Below are positions 30,706-40,058 of a stretch of 64,000 nucleotides of DNA, one piece after another. Made by a program: the position numbers and the translations under genes. How positions within the stretch are numbered: position 1 is the first letter of the stretch; the number at the start of each line of letters is the position of its first letter. The DNA is taken from positions 1,612,001 to 1,676,000 of the forward strand of contig NZ_CP129238.1 of the NCBI RefSeq assembly GCF_030413595.1, given 5' to 3'. The notes under the pieces were generated by a model. It did not search any database, was not told the origin of the DNA, and saw nothing but the letters and a program-made list of their open reading frames with translations. The DNA is from Planococcus liqunii (GTDB taxonomy: Bacteria; Bacillota; Bacilli; Bacillales_A; Planococcaceae).

Positions 30706-31860
30706 ATGGCTGAGAAATCAGAACGCAAAAACAAAGTTGAAGCAAGCAATGTTTCATTAAGCACAGAAGGCCCGGAAGTAACTGTAGAAGAAGCAAAACG
30801 ACAATTAATCGAAACAGGTAAGAAAACCGGTGAACTTAACTATGAACAGATAGCCGATAAATTAGCGGTTTTTGAACTGGAATCCGATCAAGTTGAAGAA
30901 TTTATCGAACAACTTGAAGGCCATGGCATAGAACTTGAACGCAAATCGGACGACGAAGAACATTTGGACCGCCTGATGAAGCCGACAGAAGAAAAATTCG
31001 ACTTGAATGACTTGAGCGTACCGCCAGGCGTAAAAATCAACGACCCGGTTCGCATGTACTTGAAGGAAATCGGCCGAGTCGATCTGTTGAAAGCGGAAGA
31101 AGAAGTCCGTTTGGCGAAATTGATCGAACAAGGCGATGAAGAAGCGAAAAAACGTTTGGCAGAAGCCAACTTGCGCCTCGTTGTAAGTATTGCCAAACGC
31201 TACGTCGGCCGCGGCATGCTATTCCTGGATTTGATCCAGGAAGGGAACATGGGCTTGATCAAAGCCGTTGAAAAATTCGACTACTCCAAAGGATTTAAAT
31301 TCAGTACGTATGCCACTTGGTGGATCCGCCAAGCGATCACCCGTGCGATTGCCGACCAGGCGCGGACCATCCGGATTCCGGTGCATATGGTTGAAACGAT
31401 CAACAAATTAATCCGTGTTCAACGCCAGCTGCTTCAAGACCTTGGCCGTGAGCCGTCGCCTGAAGAAATCGGGGAAGAAATGGACTTGCTTCCGGAAAAA
31501 GTGCGTGAAATCCTGAAAATTGCACAAGAACCGGTATCGCTTGAAACACCGATTGGTGAAGAAGACGACTCGCATCTTGGCGATTTTATCGAAGATTCGG
31601 ATGCACAGTCTCCGTCCGACCACGCAGCCTACGAGTTATTGAAAGAACAGCTTGAAGACGTTTTGGATACGTTAACCGACCGTGAGGAAAATGTGCTTCG
31701 CCTGCGCTTCGGCCTTGATGATGGACGCACACGCACACTTGAAGAAGTAGGCAAGGTATTTGGTGTGACCCGTGAACGGATCCGCCAAATCGAAGCGAAA
31801 GCGCTCCGCAAGCTTCGCCACCCTTCGCGCAGCAAGCGCCTAAAAGATTTCTTGGAATAA
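30706..31860 (+). CDS. sigA: Primary RNA polymerase sigma factor SigA
   Basis: Housekeeping sigma-70 factor. The 384-residue protein has region 1.1, region 1.2 ([16 protein letters not shown]), region 2 with [20 protein letters not shown], region 3 and region 4 with [28 protein letters not shown] precedes the ATG. It is slightly longer than the B. subtilis protein (371) because of its N-terminus. Confidence 0.98.
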   Translation: MAEKSERKNKVEASNVSLSTEGPEVTVEEAKRQLIETGKKTGELNYEQIADKLAVFELESDQVEEFIEQLEGHGIELERKSDDEEHLDRLMKPTEEKFDLNDLSVPPGVKINDPVRMYLKEIGRVDLLKAEEEVRLAKLIEQGDEEAKKRLAEANLRLVVSIAKRYVGRGMLFLDLIQEGNMGLIKAVEKFDYSKGFKFSTYATWWIRQAITRAIADQARTIRIPVHMVETINKLIRVQRQLLQDLGREPSPEEIGEEMDLLPEKVREILKIAQEPVSLETPIGEEDDSHLGDFIEDSDAQSPSDHAAYELLKEQLEDVLDTLTDREENVLRLRFGLDDGRTRTLEEVGKVFGVTRERIRQIEAKALRKLRHPSRSKRLKDFLE

Positions 31861-31866
31861 TAATTG

Positions 31867-31905
31867 AAAACGCTCCTGTGCTTTGTGCACAAGAGCGTTT
31901 TTTTA
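31867..31905 (+). terminator. Terminator of dnaG-sigA
   Basis: AAAACGCTC / GAGCGTTTTTTT with an inner TGTGC / GCACA stem. Confidence 0.92.
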
Positions 31906-31923
31906 TGTATTTTGGGATAACAG

Positions 31924-31974
31924 TTGAGTTTGTCTAAATTTTTCCTATATAATGAAAGTTGTAAGCGTATTCAC
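31924..31974 (+). promoter_or_regulatory. Promoter and probable CcpA (cre) site of the acyl-CoA dehydrogenase
   Basis: TTGAGT (31924-31929), 18 bases, TATAAT (31948-31953). TTGTAAGCGTATTCAC (31959-31974) matches the cre consensus WTGNAANCGNWNNCWW at 15 of 16 positions and covers the expected transcription start, a position used for CcpA repression. Confidence 0.7.
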
Positions 31975-31994
31975 AACAAAGGGGATGTAGTGAA

Positions 31995-33134
31995 ATGAAT
32001 TTCGATTTGACGCAAGAACAGCAAATGATCAAGAAAACCATCAAAGAGTTTGCCGATAAGGTAGTAGCTCCAGGAGCCGTCCATCGTGACCGCACCAATG
32101 AATTTCCAAAAGAAATCTTCAAACAGCTTTCCGACATGGGGATGATGGGGTTGCCGTTTGACGAGAAGTACGGCGGAGCAGGAGCTGACACAACGAGCTT
32201 TGCTATCGTCACCGAAGAATTGAGCCGTGCTTGTGCTTCCACGGGAATTACGTATTCGGCGCATATTTCCTTGGGCGGTGCACCGCTGAGTTTGTTTGGC
32301 ACAGAAGAGCAGAAAGAAAAATACTTGGCGCCGATTTGTACAGGTGAATCGTTCGGAGCGTTCGGATTGACGGAACCGAATGCCGGGTCGGATGCAGGCG
32401 GTACGGAAACGCGTGCAGTTGAAGACGGCGATGACTGGGTCATAAACGGATCAAAAGTGTATATCACAAACGCAAGCTATGCGAAACACTTGGCAATCAC
32501 GGCCATTACAGGCATGAACGACGGCAAAAAAGAAATATCGGCGATCATTGTGCCGACGGATGCAGAAGGCTTCACCATCATCGACAATTATGAAAAAATG
32601 GGGCTTCATGCATCGAACACCACTGAATTGGTGCTGGAAAATGTACGTGTGCCAAAAGAAAACCTGCTTGGCAAGCGCGGAGAAGGCTTTAAGCAGTTCC
32701 TGGTAACTTTGGACGGCGGACGCATTGGAATCGCTGCAATGGCGGTTGGAATCGCGCAGGCGGCATTTAACCGCGCCTTGAATTATTCAAAAGAACGCAA
32801 GCAATTCGGAAAATCTCTTTCCGAATTCCAAATTACGCAATTTAAATTAGCCGATATGGCCTTGAAGATTGAATTGGCCCGGAATATGGTGTACAAAGCG
32901 GCTTGGCTGAAAGACCAGGGACGCCCGTTCACGAAAGAAGCCTCCATGGCAAAGTTATACGCTTCTGAAATTTCCATGGAAGTGGCGGATGAAGCCATCC
33001 AGATCCACGGCGGCTACGGCTATATGAAAGAGTACGAAGTGGAACGCTATATGCGCGATGCCAAATTGCTTGAAATCGGCGAAGGAACTTCGGAAGTGCA
33101 GAAAATGGTTATCGCCCGCCAAATTGGCTGTTAA
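31995..33134 (+). CDS. Acyl-CoA dehydrogenase
   Basis: Flavoprotein that forms the alpha-beta double bond of acyl-CoA in fatty-acid or branched-chain acyl-CoA breakdown. The 379-residue protein has the family N-terminal helical domain (LTQEQQMIKKTIKEFADKVV), the FAD-contact stretch AFGLTEPNAGSDAGG, and a C-terminal domain with IGEGTSEVQ, whose first Glu in GEGTSE is the expected catalytic base of short-chain types. Chain-length preference cannot be read from sequence. It stands alone between sigA and cccA, where B. subtilis has no such gene. Confidence 0.93.
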   Translation: MNFDLTQEQQMIKKTIKEFADKVVAPGAVHRDRTNEFPKEIFKQLSDMGMMGLPFDEKYGGAGADTTSFAIVTEELSRACASTGITYSAHISLGGAPLSLFGTEEQKEKYLAPICTGESFGAFGLTEPNAGSDAGGTETRAVEDGDDWVINGSKVYITNASYAKHLAITAITGMNDGKKEISAIIVPTDAEGFTIIDNYEKMGLHASNTTELVLENVRVPKENLLGKRGEGFKQFLVTLDGGRIGIAAMAVGIAQAAFNRALNYSKERKQFGKSLSEFQITQFKLADMALKIELARNMVYKAAWLKDQGRPFTKEASMAKLYASEISMEVADEAIQIHGGYGYMKEYEVERYMRDAKLLEIGEGTSEVQKMVIARQIGC

Positions 33135-33262
33135 ATTGCTGAATTTGTCACAATCGAGTAAAAGTTATCCGTTATGGCTTTTCGTTTTGCTAATAATACA
33201 GTACAATAATGAATGATACGAACACTATCATCAAGCAGAACTTATAGAGGGAGGGGTAACGG

Positions 33263-33649
33263 ATGCAAAAAAATGCAATTGTACCTTACATCTTAATCAT
33301 GGCGTTCGGTATTGGTCTGATTTTCTTCTTGTCTTTGGAAGGCGCCAATAACGAAGCTGAAATTGCTGAAGAACATGCAGAAGAAGGCGCTGGCGGCGAA
33401 GCTCAAGGCGAAGACGGCGGCAGCACGGAGTCGGCTGAATTCGATCCTGAAGCACAAGCGAAGCAAAGCTGTGTATCTTGCCACGGTTCAAGCTATGAAG
33501 GCGGAGTAGGTCCTTCACTAGTCGCAACTGAAATGGACCAAGCAGCAATCGAAGACATTATTGCAAATGGTAAAGGCGCAATGCCAGGTGGTCTCATCGA
33601 AGGTGAGAACATTCCAGCAATGGCTGAGTGGGTACTTTCACTCGAATAG
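33263..33649 (+). CDS. cccA: Membrane-anchored cytochrome c-550
   Basis: Small c-type cytochrome that carries electrons to terminal oxidases on the outer face of the membrane. The 128-residue protein has one N-terminal transmembrane anchor (residues 7-23, YILIMAFGIGLIFFLSL), an acidic low-complexity linker (about 25-55), and a heme domain with CVSCH and the axial Met in GAMPGGL. It starts after GAGGGAGGGG, with a TACAAT (33202-33207) upstream. It lies downstream of sigA as in B. subtilis. Confidence 0.95.
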   Translation: MQKNAIVPYILIMAFGIGLIFFLSLEGANNEAEIAEEHAEEGAGGEAQGEDGGSTESAEFDPEAQAKQSCVSCHGSSYEGGVGPSLVATEMDQAAIEDIIANGKGAMPGGLIEGENIPAMAEWVLSLE

Positions 33650-33653
33650 TATT

Positions 33654-33689
33654 AAAAACCCTTAGTTCAAAACGAGCTAAGGGTTTTTC
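33654..33689 (+). terminator. Terminator of cccA
   Basis: AAAAACCCTTAG / CTAAGGGTTTTT. Confidence 0.9.
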
Positions 33690-33691
33690 TT

Positions 33692-33810
33692 TAGCTGGCC
33701 CCTAGACCGTCGAGTCGCGGTCTGTCCAGCCTGCAATGGCAAAAAACGCCATCACTGGCCGGCCTTCCAACGCTTGTCGGGGCTGAGCTAGGCGCCTGCG
33801 CTTTTCTCAT
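33692..33810. repeat. Hairpin repeat copy B
   Basis: First, most diverged unit of the tandem array. It shares GGCAAAAAACGCCATCACTGGCC, broken here only by small changes, with copy C and ends in GGCGCCTGCGCTTTTCTCAT. The tip pairs ATGGC with GCCAT, but its outer left arm is degraded. Confidence 0.75.
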
Positions 33811-33934
33811 TGTCCAGCTCCAGCGCCTAGCCCCTCGAGTCGTTTCAGGTCAGCCAGCGATGGCAAAAAGCGCCATCACTGGCCGACCTTCCAACGCTTT
33901 TCGGGGCTGAATAAGGCGCCTGCGCTTTTCTTAT
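33811..33934. repeat. Hairpin repeat copy C
   Basis: Begins TGTCCAGCTCCAGCGCC and ends CGCTTTTCTTAT. Stems: GCGCCT (33823) with AGGCGC (33914), AGCCCC with GGGGCT (33903), GGTCAGCCAG (33848) with CTGGCCGACC (33879), and tip GATGGC (33859) with GCCATC (33872). Confidence 0.85.
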
Positions 33935-34054
33935 TGTCCAGCTGCAACGGCCAGGTTCTCGGGTCATAAGTCAACCCAGCTATGTGGCAAAGAACGCCAC
34001 TTCGCTGGGTTGACTTATGCCTGTCGAACCTAAACGGCCGTTTCCGCTTTTCTA
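33935..34054. repeat. Hairpin repeat copy D
   Basis: Begins TGTCCAGCTGCAACGGCC and ends CGCTTTTCTAG, 6 bases before the trmK ribosome site. Stems: AACGGCC (33946) with GGCCGTT (34036), AGGTTC with GAACCT, a perfect 16-bp CATAAGTCAACCCAGC (33965-33980) with its complement (34004-34019), and tip GTGGC / GCCAC. It is of the same subtype as copy A near dnaJ. Confidence 0.87.
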
Positions 34055-34072
34055 GATTAGGAGGATTTAAAA

Positions 34073-34786
34073 ATGAATGCTCAACAATTATCAATGCGGC
34101 TTACGCGGGTAGCGAGCCATGTGCCGACTGGGGCAACCGTGGCGGATATCGGCAGCGATCACGCCTATTTGCCGTGCTACCTCGTTTCCCAGGGACGGGC
34201 TGAACGCGCAGTTGCCGGGGAAGTGGTTAAAGGACCTTACGAATCCGCAAAAAAACAGGTTAAGCAAGAACAATTGGAAGACAAAATTGAGGTCCGGTTG
34301 GCTAGCGGGCTCGAAGCCATCCATCCGGAAGATGGCATTACTGCTATTACCATAGCTGGAATGGGCGGTCCGTTGATTGTTTCGATTCTGGACCACGGAC
34401 TTGAAAAATTGGCGGGTGTCAGCCGCTTGATTCTTCAGCCGAATGTCCATGCCAAAGCCATCCGTGAATGGGCACAAACCCATCAATGGGCCATTGTGGA
34501 AGAAGAAATTATCAAGGAAAACAATAAAATTTATGAAATTCTCGTACTGGAGCGCAGCAGCCAGCCGGTTGTCCTGACGCCAGCCCAATTGCTGATGGGG
34601 CCAGTACTCATGAAACAGCAGACAGAAGCGTTCAGGGAAAAATGGCAAAGAGAAAGCGCGCAGTGGACAAATATCATTGCCTCCATTGAATCTACAGAAC
34701 AGACGCTGGAAATTGTCGATAAGAAAAACGAACTGGTGCAAAAAATAAAACTGGTTGAAGAGGTGCTGAATGGTGAAAATTCCTAA
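34073..34786 (+). CDS. trmK: tRNA m1A22 methyltransferase TrmK
   Basis: Methylates N1 of adenine 22 in tRNA; essential in several Firmicutes. The 237-residue protein has the SAM site ATVADIGSDHAYLPCYLV near residue 20 and the catalytic stretch ITIAGMGGPLI near residue 97, followed by a C-terminal coiled coil. AGGAGG precedes the ATG. It overlaps yqfO by 17 bases, as in B. subtilis (yqfN-yqfO). No own promoter was seen between the cccA terminator and the ATG other than what the repeat array might supply. Confidence 0.95.
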   Translation: MNAQQLSMRLTRVASHVPTGATVADIGSDHAYLPCYLVSQGRAERAVAGEVVKGPYESAKKQVKQEQLEDKIEVRLASGLEAIHPEDGITAITIAGMGGPLIVSILDHGLEKLAGVSRLILQPNVHAKAIREWAQTHQWAIVEEEIIKENNKIYEILVLERSSQPVVLTPAQLLMGPVLMKQQTEAFREKWQRESAQWTNIIASIESTEQTLEIVDKKNELVQKIKLVEEVLNGENS

Positions 34787-35882
34787 TGGACAGCAGATCA
34801 TCGAAGAGTTTGAAAAATGGTCACCGAAATTCCTGGCAATGGAAGGCGATCCGATCGGCTTGCATGTCGGAACACTGAACAAAAAAGTTGAACGAGTGCT
34901 AGTAACGCTGGACGTCAATGAACACGTGGTGGACGAAGCAATAGAAAAAGGCGCAGGCTTGATTATTGCCCATCATCCGCCGATTTACCGTCCGATAAAA
35001 AACCTGCAGACGGATTTTCCGCAGGGGCGCATGATCGAAAAGCTGATTAAGCATGATATTGCCGTCTATGCAGCCCATACCAATCTCGATGTCGCCAAAG
35101 GCGGTGTCAACGATTTGTTGGCAGATGCGCTCGGGCTTGCCGAAACAAAAGTGCTCGTCCCTACATATGAAGCGGAATTGGTGAAAATTGCCGTGTTTGT
35201 TCCGGAAAGCCATGAAGAACAAGTGCGGGAAGCGTTAGGGAAAGCGGGAGCAGGAGCCATCGGCGATTACGAATTCTGCAGCTATACTTTATCGGGCACC
35301 GGGCGATTCCGGCCTACTGAAGCAGCGGATCCGTATATCGGCGAAGCAGGGAAGATGGAAGTCACCGCTGAATCGAAAATTGAAGTGGTGATCCGGAAAT
35401 ACGAAAAAGACCGGGCGATCCGTGCTATGATTGCCGCGCATCCATACGAAGAAGTGGCGTATGATGTGTTTACGCTTGAGAATAAAGAAGAAGCAATGGG
35501 ACTCGGCCGGATTGGAACTTTGCCAGGCGACATGAGCTTGGAAGAGTTTACAGAGCTGGTCAAAGAACGGCTCGATGTACCGGCAGTCCGCGTTGTCGGA
35601 GATCTGGCCAAAAGGATCCAGAAAGTGGCGGTGCTTGGCGGTGACGGCAACAAATACATCCAGGCAGCAAAACGTTCCGGGGCAGACGTCTACGTAACCG
35701 GCGACTTGTACTTCCATGTCGCCCAGGATGCGGAAGCGATGGATCTGGCCGTTGTTGATCCTGGCCATCACGTTGAAAAAGTCATGATCCAAGGTGTTGT
35801 CGACCATATGTCGAACGAGCAGAATTGGCAATGTGAATTTCTGCCGTCCGAAGTCAATACCGAACCGTTCCGGTTCAAGTAA
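34770..35882 (+). CDS. yqfO: Nif3-like dinuclear metal centre protein YqfO
   Basis: NIF3/DUF34 family hexameric metalloprotein, often labelled GTP cyclohydrolase 1 type 2; physiological role not settled. The 370-residue protein has two NIF3 halves with IIAHHPPIYRP near residue 68 and DPGHHVEK near the C-terminus as metal ligands, and an inserted PII-like domain at about 130-235. It starts inside trmK with a GAGGTG site. Confidence 0.92.
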   Translation: MVKIPNGQQIIEEFEKWSPKFLAMEGDPIGLHVGTLNKKVERVLVTLDVNEHVVDEAIEKGAGLIIAHHPPIYRPIKNLQTDFPQGRMIEKLIKHDIAVYAAHTNLDVAKGGVNDLLADALGLAETKVLVPTYEAELVKIAVFVPESHEEQVREALGKAGAGAIGDYEFCSYTLSGTGRFRPTEAADPYIGEAGKMEVTAESKIEVVIRKYEKDRAIRAMIAAHPYEEVAYDVFTLENKEEAMGLGRIGTLPGDMSLEEFTELVKERLDVPAVRVVGDLAKRIQKVAVLGGDGNKYIQAAKRSGADVYVTGDLYFHVAQDAEAMDLAVVDPGHHVEKVMIQGVVDHMSNEQNWQCEFLPSEVNTEPFRFK

Positions 35883-35921
35883 AAGGAAAAATTGCTTGGC
35901 TCCATTCACAGACAGCCAAAT

Positions 35922-35972
35922 AAAAACGAGAGCCCGAACTATTATGGAATAGTGACGGTGCTCTCGTTTTTT
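35922..35972. terminator. Shared terminator of yqfO and the P-loop kinase
   Basis: AAAAACGAGAGC (35922-35933) pairs with GCTCTCGTTTTTT (35960-35972). On the minus strand the first arm is made of the last codons of the kinase gene. Confidence 0.85.
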
Positions 35973-36472
35973 ATGTTCTCCAGAAAAAGCTGGGCTTCTT
36001 TAGGGGATTTTAAAATAATGATTTCTTTTTGTCCACGGAAGCGCTCGAGTTTTTTTAGGACTTCCGGCCGTTTGTCGGTCGGGTAATCCCATACCCATTT
36101 CAAAAAACTGAAGTTGAAGCGTTCTTCGCAGCCGGTCGCCATATCTGGCCGGGGCTGGCGGCGGTGGCGGAATGTACGCAGGATGACGCGGTAAAGGCAA
36201 AGGGAACGGGGCATGTCCATAAAAATGATGCAATCGGCTGCCTGCAGCCGGATATCGAGTGTGCCGTTGTAATTGCCGTCAATGATCCACCGGTCTTTTG
36301 CGACCAATTGCTGTTGGATAAGTTTTTGCTGGTCTTTTGCAACAGCTTCCCAGTCGGGCTTCCACAAAATCGCATCCAAATGGAAGACGTCAATGGACAG
36401 CTTTTCGCCGAGTTTTCTTGAAAGAGTTGATTTGCCAGAGCCTCCGGAACCAATCACGGCAATTTTTTTCAT
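35942..36472 (-). CDS. Small P-loop kinase, FlaR/topology-modulation-like
   Basis: Adenylate-kinase-like P-loop protein of 176 residues, beginning MKKIAVIGSGGSGKSTLSRK (Walker A) with WIIDGNYNGTLDIRLQAADC and FMDMPRSLCLYRVILRT further on. Relatives are annotated as topology modulation protein or FlaR, but the true substrate is unknown. The start at ATG 36472 follows GGAGTG; a GTG at 36481 is part of that site. The gene is flanked by terminators on both sides, so it is probably monocistronic. It has no counterpart at this site in B. subtilis. Confidence 0.8.
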   Translation of the reverse strand: MKKIAVIGSGGSGKSTLSRKLGEKLSIDVFHLDAILWKPDWEAVAKDQQKLIQQQLVAKDRWIIDGNYNGTLDIRLQAADCIIFMDMPRSLCLYRVILRTFRHRRQPRPDMATGCEERFNFSFLKWVWDYPTDKRPEVLKKLERFRGQKEIIILKSPKEAQLFLENIKNESTVTIP

Positions 36473-36505
36473 CCTAACCACTCCATATCCAAGATGTAAT
36501 GTACA

Positions 36506-36541
36506 GAAAAACCGTGAGACTTATTTAAAAGTTCACGGTTT
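36506..36541 (-). terminator. Terminator of ispH
   Basis: On the minus strand AAACCGTGA / TCACGGTTTTT with an inner ACTTTTAAATAAGT. Confidence 0.8.
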
Positions 36542-36618
36542 ACTTGTCGCTAGGGGCAGGGACGGTCTTTTTCCACTTGCCTTATTTTAAACCTTATCGG
36601 GTGAACGTGACAATGCTT

Positions 36619-37599
36619 TTATTCACTGACCGGATAAGGTTCAATGCGATCCGAAGGTTTCGGATGCTTGATTTTTGGAAGAATTTTATTAAGCGGTACG
36701 CTCCGCGCCAAATCATGGGTAGCTGGATCTTCCGGATCGTACTTGTCCAGGAAGTTCATCACTTCTTTGACGATCGGCGTCGGAGTTGAAGCGCCGGCAG
36801 TAATTGCCACAGTCTCAACGCCATCAAGCCATGACAAGTTCAATTCGGAAAGATCCGAAATGCGGTAGGCCGGAGTTCCGGCGATGTCCTGTGACACTTG
36901 AGCCAGACGGTTTGAGTTGTTGCTCATCGGATCGCCGATGACAATCAGTAAATCGGCTTCCGTAGCTTGTGTAGCCACGGCTTCCTGGCGCACTTGCGTC
37001 GCCAGGCAGATTTCTTTATGGACTTCTGAATGCGGGTATTTTTCTTTTAGCCGCTTCATCATATCGACAACATCCCACTGGCTCATCGTTGTCTGGTTCG
37101 TTACGATGATTTTATCCGAAACCAGATCCAGCTGGTTGACGTCTTCCACGGTTTCCACTAAGTGGACCATGTCGGGAGCAACGCCAATGGCGCCTTCCGG
37201 TTCCGGGTGTCCGCTTTTTCCGATATAGACGATCTGATAGCCTTCTGCTGTCTTCTCGCGGATTAAATCATGGGTTACAGTCACGTCCGGGCAAGTCGCA
37301 TCGATTGAAACCAAACCTTTGCGTTTCGCTAGTTCACGCACTTGCGGTGAAACACCGTGTGCTGTAAAAATAACGGTTCCGGTTTCGACTTTCTCCAGAA
37401 TTTCCAGCCGGTTTTTGCCGTCCAGCGTAATGATACCGTCTTGTTCGAATGCATCCGTTACGTGTTTGTTGTGTACAATCATGCCTAATATATAAATAGG
37501 GCGGGGCAAAGTTTCATCCATGGCCGCATTTTTTGCAATGACCATTGCATCTACCACTCCATAGCAATACCCTCTTGGAGATATCTTCATTACTTTCAT
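36619..37599 (-). CDS. ispH: 4-hydroxy-3-methylbut-2-enyl diphosphate reductase
   Basis: Last enzyme of the DOXP isoprenoid route; an iron-sulfur protein yielding IPP and DMAPP. The 326-residue protein starts [20 protein letters not shown], with cluster cysteines at Cys12, in [11 protein letters not shown] and in [12 protein letters not shown]. The ATG follows AAAGGAGTG. It is transcribed alone on the minus strand; ispG of the same pathway lies 5 kb away. Confidence 0.97.
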   Translation of the reverse strand: MKVMKISPRGYCYGVVDAMVIAKNAAMDETLPRPIYILGMIVHNKHVTDAFEQDGIITLDGKNRLEILEKVETGTVIFTAHGVSPQVRELAKRKGLVSIDATCPDVTVTHDLIREKTAEGYQIVYIGKSGHPEPEGAIGVAPDMVHLVETVEDVNQLDLVSDKIIVTNQTTMSQWDVVDMMKRLKEKYPHSEVHKEICLATQVRQEAVATQATEADLLIVIGDPMSNNSNRLAQVSQDIAGTPAYRISDLSELNLSWLDGVETVAITAGASTPTPIVKEVMNFLDKYDPEDPATHDLARSVPLNKILPKIKHPKPSDRIEPYPVSE

Positions 37600-37628
37600 A
37601 ACCGCACTCCTTTCAAAAACATACTTTC

Positions 37629-37657
37629 ATTATAACGGAGACGGCGCAGCTTTACAA
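37629..37657 (-). promoter_or_regulatory. Promoter of ispH
   Basis: On the minus strand TTGTAA (37657-37652), 17 bases, TATAAT (37634-37629). Confidence 0.75.
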
Positions 37658-37685
37658 AAGTTGCAATACGGAAAATGCGATTTCG

Positions 37686-37694
37686 TGCTATAAT
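37686..37694 (+). promoter_or_regulatory. Extended -10 promoter of cshB
   Basis: TGC-TATAAT, 31 bases before cshB; no good -35 at 17 bases, consistent with an extended -10 promoter. It is divergent from the ispH promoter. Confidence 0.6.
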
Positions 37695-37724
37695 GTCAAG
37701 AGCATAAGGAGGGGATTCAATCCC

Positions 37725-39020
37725 ATGACAAAATTTAACGAATATAATTTAAAGCCGTTTATACTTGAAGCGGTAGAAAAATTAGGATTTACAGAACCGA
37801 CGCCAATCCAAAAAGAAATCATGCCTCATATATTGAAAGGCAACTCAGCAATCGGGCAATCCCATACAGGAACAGGGAAGACCCACAGCTTTATCATCCC
37901 GATTGCGGAACGCATCGATACAAGCCGCCAAGAAGTACAGGCAGTCATTTGTGCGCCGACTCGTGAACTGGGCACACAAATTTATGCAGAAATGATGAAA
38001 CTTGTGGAAGGATCCGACATTGAAGTGAAAAGCTTCATTGGCGGAACGGACAAACAGCGGTCGATCAATAAATTGAAAACACAGCCACATATCGTCATCG
38101 GTACACCTGGGCGTTTAAGAGATCTAGTAAAAGAAAACGCACTTTTGGTCCATACCAGCAAAATCCTGGTAGTCGATGAAGCAGATCTTGCTTTTGACTT
38201 GGGCTTTATCGAAGAAATTGACCAAGTGGCAGGCAAAATGCAGGAGAACTTGGAAATGTACGTTTTCTCTGCAACCATTCCTGAAAAATTAAAGCCGTTC
38301 TTGAAAAAATACATGGAGTCACCGGTCCATGTGAAAATCGGCGACAAGCGTCCGACTGCAGACGGCTTAGATTTCTACTTGCTTCCAGCGCGCAGCAAGC
38401 GCAAAGTTGAACGCCTGAAAGAAGTAATGGGCATCATCAATCCGTATTTGTGCATCATCTTCGTCAACACGAAGACCAACGCCGATTATGTAGCCGGTGA
38501 ACTTGGCAAGGCTGGCATCCGCGTCGGCCGCGTCCACGGCGATTTGGCGCCTCGTGAACGCGTGAAAATGATGAAACAGATCCGCGATTTGGAGTACCAG
38601 TACATTGTCGCAACCGATTTGGCCGCCCGCGGAATTGATATCCAAGGGGTCAGCCACGTCATCAACTATGAACTTCCGGAAGACCTGGAATTCTTTATCC
38701 ACCGTGTAGGGCGTACAGCCCGTGCGGGAATGAAAGGCCTGGCCATCACGATTTTCAATCCGGAAGAAGAAGATGCGATTGTCCGCGTTGAGAAAATGGG
38801 CATTCCGTTCCAGCAGAAAGACATTGTCAAAGGCGAATTTGTCGACTTGAAAAACCGCCACAGCCGGAAATCCCGCACCAGAACGCCGAATGAAGCAGAT
38901 GCCAAAGCGAAGACAATGGTCCATAAACCGAAAGCCGTGAAACCGGGCTATAAAAAGAAAATGAAGTGGAAAATGGACGAAATCAAAAAAGTCGAACGCC
39001 GCAAAAACCGCAAAAAGTAA
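37725..39020 (+). CDS. cshB: DEAD-box RNA helicase CshB
   Basis: Cold-shock RNA helicase that unwinds structured mRNA and helps ribosome assembly. The 431-residue protein has the Q motif, motif I SHTGTGKTHSF, motif II VVDEADLAFDLGF, motif III SATIPEKL, motif VI HRVGRTARAG, and a basic C-terminal tail (KKKMKWKMDEIKKVERRKNR). The ATG follows AAGGAGGGG. It probably forms an operon with nfo, matching yqfR-yqfS in B. subtilis. Confidence 0.95.
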   Translation: MTKFNEYNLKPFILEAVEKLGFTEPTPIQKEIMPHILKGNSAIGQSHTGTGKTHSFIIPIAERIDTSRQEVQAVICAPTRELGTQIYAEMMKLVEGSDIEVKSFIGGTDKQRSINKLKTQPHIVIGTPGRLRDLVKENALLVHTSKILVVDEADLAFDLGFIEEIDQVAGKMQENLEMYVFSATIPEKLKPFLKKYMESPVHVKIGDKRPTADGLDFYLLPARSKRKVERLKEVMGIINPYLCIIFVNTKTNADYVAGELGKAGIRVGRVHGDLAPRERVKMMKQIRDLEYQYIVATDLAARGIDIQGVSHVINYELPEDLEFFIHRVGRTARAGMKGLAITIFNPEEEDAIVRVEKMGIPFQQKDIVKGEFVDLKNRHSRKSRTRTPNEADAKAKTMVHKPKAVKPGYKKKMKWKMDEIKKVERRKNRKK

Positions 39021-39032
39021 GGAGATTTTATC

Positions 39033-39926
39033 ATGTTATTAGGATCACATGTGTCAATGAGCGGCAAGAAAATGCTGCTTGCAGCCAGTGAAGAAGCGAG
39101 TTCCTACGGAGCTACTACTTTCATGATTTATACCGGGGCGCCTCAGAACACCCGCCGCAAACCGATTGACGAATTGAACATCGAAGCGGGGCAGGCGCAT
39201 ATGGCAGCGAACAATCTGTCGAATATCGTGGTTCACGCTCCTTATATCATCAATATCGCCAACAGCTTGAAGCCGGACACGTTCGCCCACGGCGTCGAAT
39301 TTCTGCAAAAGGAAATCGAGCGCACAGCAGCGCTGGGAGCGAAGCAGATCGTCCTTCATCCCGGCGCCCATGTCGGCGGCGGAGTGGAAGTGGGCACAGC
39401 GAAAATCATCGAAGGCCTGAACGAAGTGCTGTCACAGGATTATCCGGTGAATATCGCGCTTGAGACCATGGCGGGCAAAGGTACGGAAATCGGCCGCAGC
39501 TTCGAGGAAATCGCCGCGATCATCAACGGCGTCACCCATAATGAACGCTTGTCGGTCTGTTTCGACACTTGCCATACCCATGATGCCGGCTACAACGTCA
39601 AAGAAGATTTTAACGGCGTCTTGGAGGAATTTGATCGCATCGTCGGCAAGGACCGGATCCAGGTGCTGCACATCAACGACAGCAAAAACGTCTGCGGTGC
39701 CGGAAAAGACCGCCACGAAAACATCGGATTCGGGGAAATCGGCTTTGAAGCGTTAAATGGCATCGTCCATCACCCTGATCTGATGCACGTTCCGAAAATC
39801 CTGGAAACGCCTTACGTCGGCCTTGATGCCAAAAACAAAAAAGCGCCGTACGCATTTGAAATTGAAATGTTCAAAAACGGCATTTTCACGCCGGGCGTCA
39901 TCGAAGAACTGAAAACGCCTCTTTAA
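39033..39926 (+). CDS. nfo: Endonuclease IV (AP endonuclease)
   Basis: Zinc-dependent enzyme that cleaves DNA at abasic sites in base excision repair. The 297-residue protein starts [20 protein letters not shown] and has the AP-endonuclease-2 signatures [24 protein letters not shown] and HINDSKN...[11 protein letters not shown]. It starts 12 bases after cshB with an AAGGAG site and ends at a strong terminator. Confidence 0.97.
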   Translation: MLLGSHVSMSGKKMLLAASEEASSYGATTFMIYTGAPQNTRRKPIDELNIEAGQAHMAANNLSNIVVHAPYIINIANSLKPDTFAHGVEFLQKEIERTAALGAKQIVLHPGAHVGGGVEVGTAKIIEGLNEVLSQDYPVNIALETMAGKGTEIGRSFEEIAAIINGVTHNERLSVCFDTCHTHDAGYNVKEDFNGVLEEFDRIVGKDRIQVLHINDSKNVCGAGKDRHENIGFGEIGFEALNGIVHHPDLMHVPKILETPYVGLDAKNKKAPYAFEIEMFKNGIFTPGVIEELKTPL

Positions 39927-39937
39927 GAGAGAGACAG

Positions 39938-39967
39938 AAAAGCCGCAGGTTCGCCTGCGGCTTTTTT
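39938..39967 (+). terminator. Terminator of cshB-nfo
   Basis: AAAAGCCGCAGG / CCTGCGGCTTTTTT with a TTCG tetraloop. Confidence 0.95.
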
Positions 39968-40058
39968 ATATGTAAGGGAATTTATGCTCCCTAAATTTGA
40001 TATGTACCAAAACAGCAGTCTTAAGATTATCAGAAGATACTAAATTAAGTCCTATCTA

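Noticed and set aside
34091..34918. A 275-codon open frame antisense to trmK
   Set aside because: Phe/Asn-rich mirror of the real gene with no recognisable domain; the plus-strand gene has clear methyltransferase motifs.
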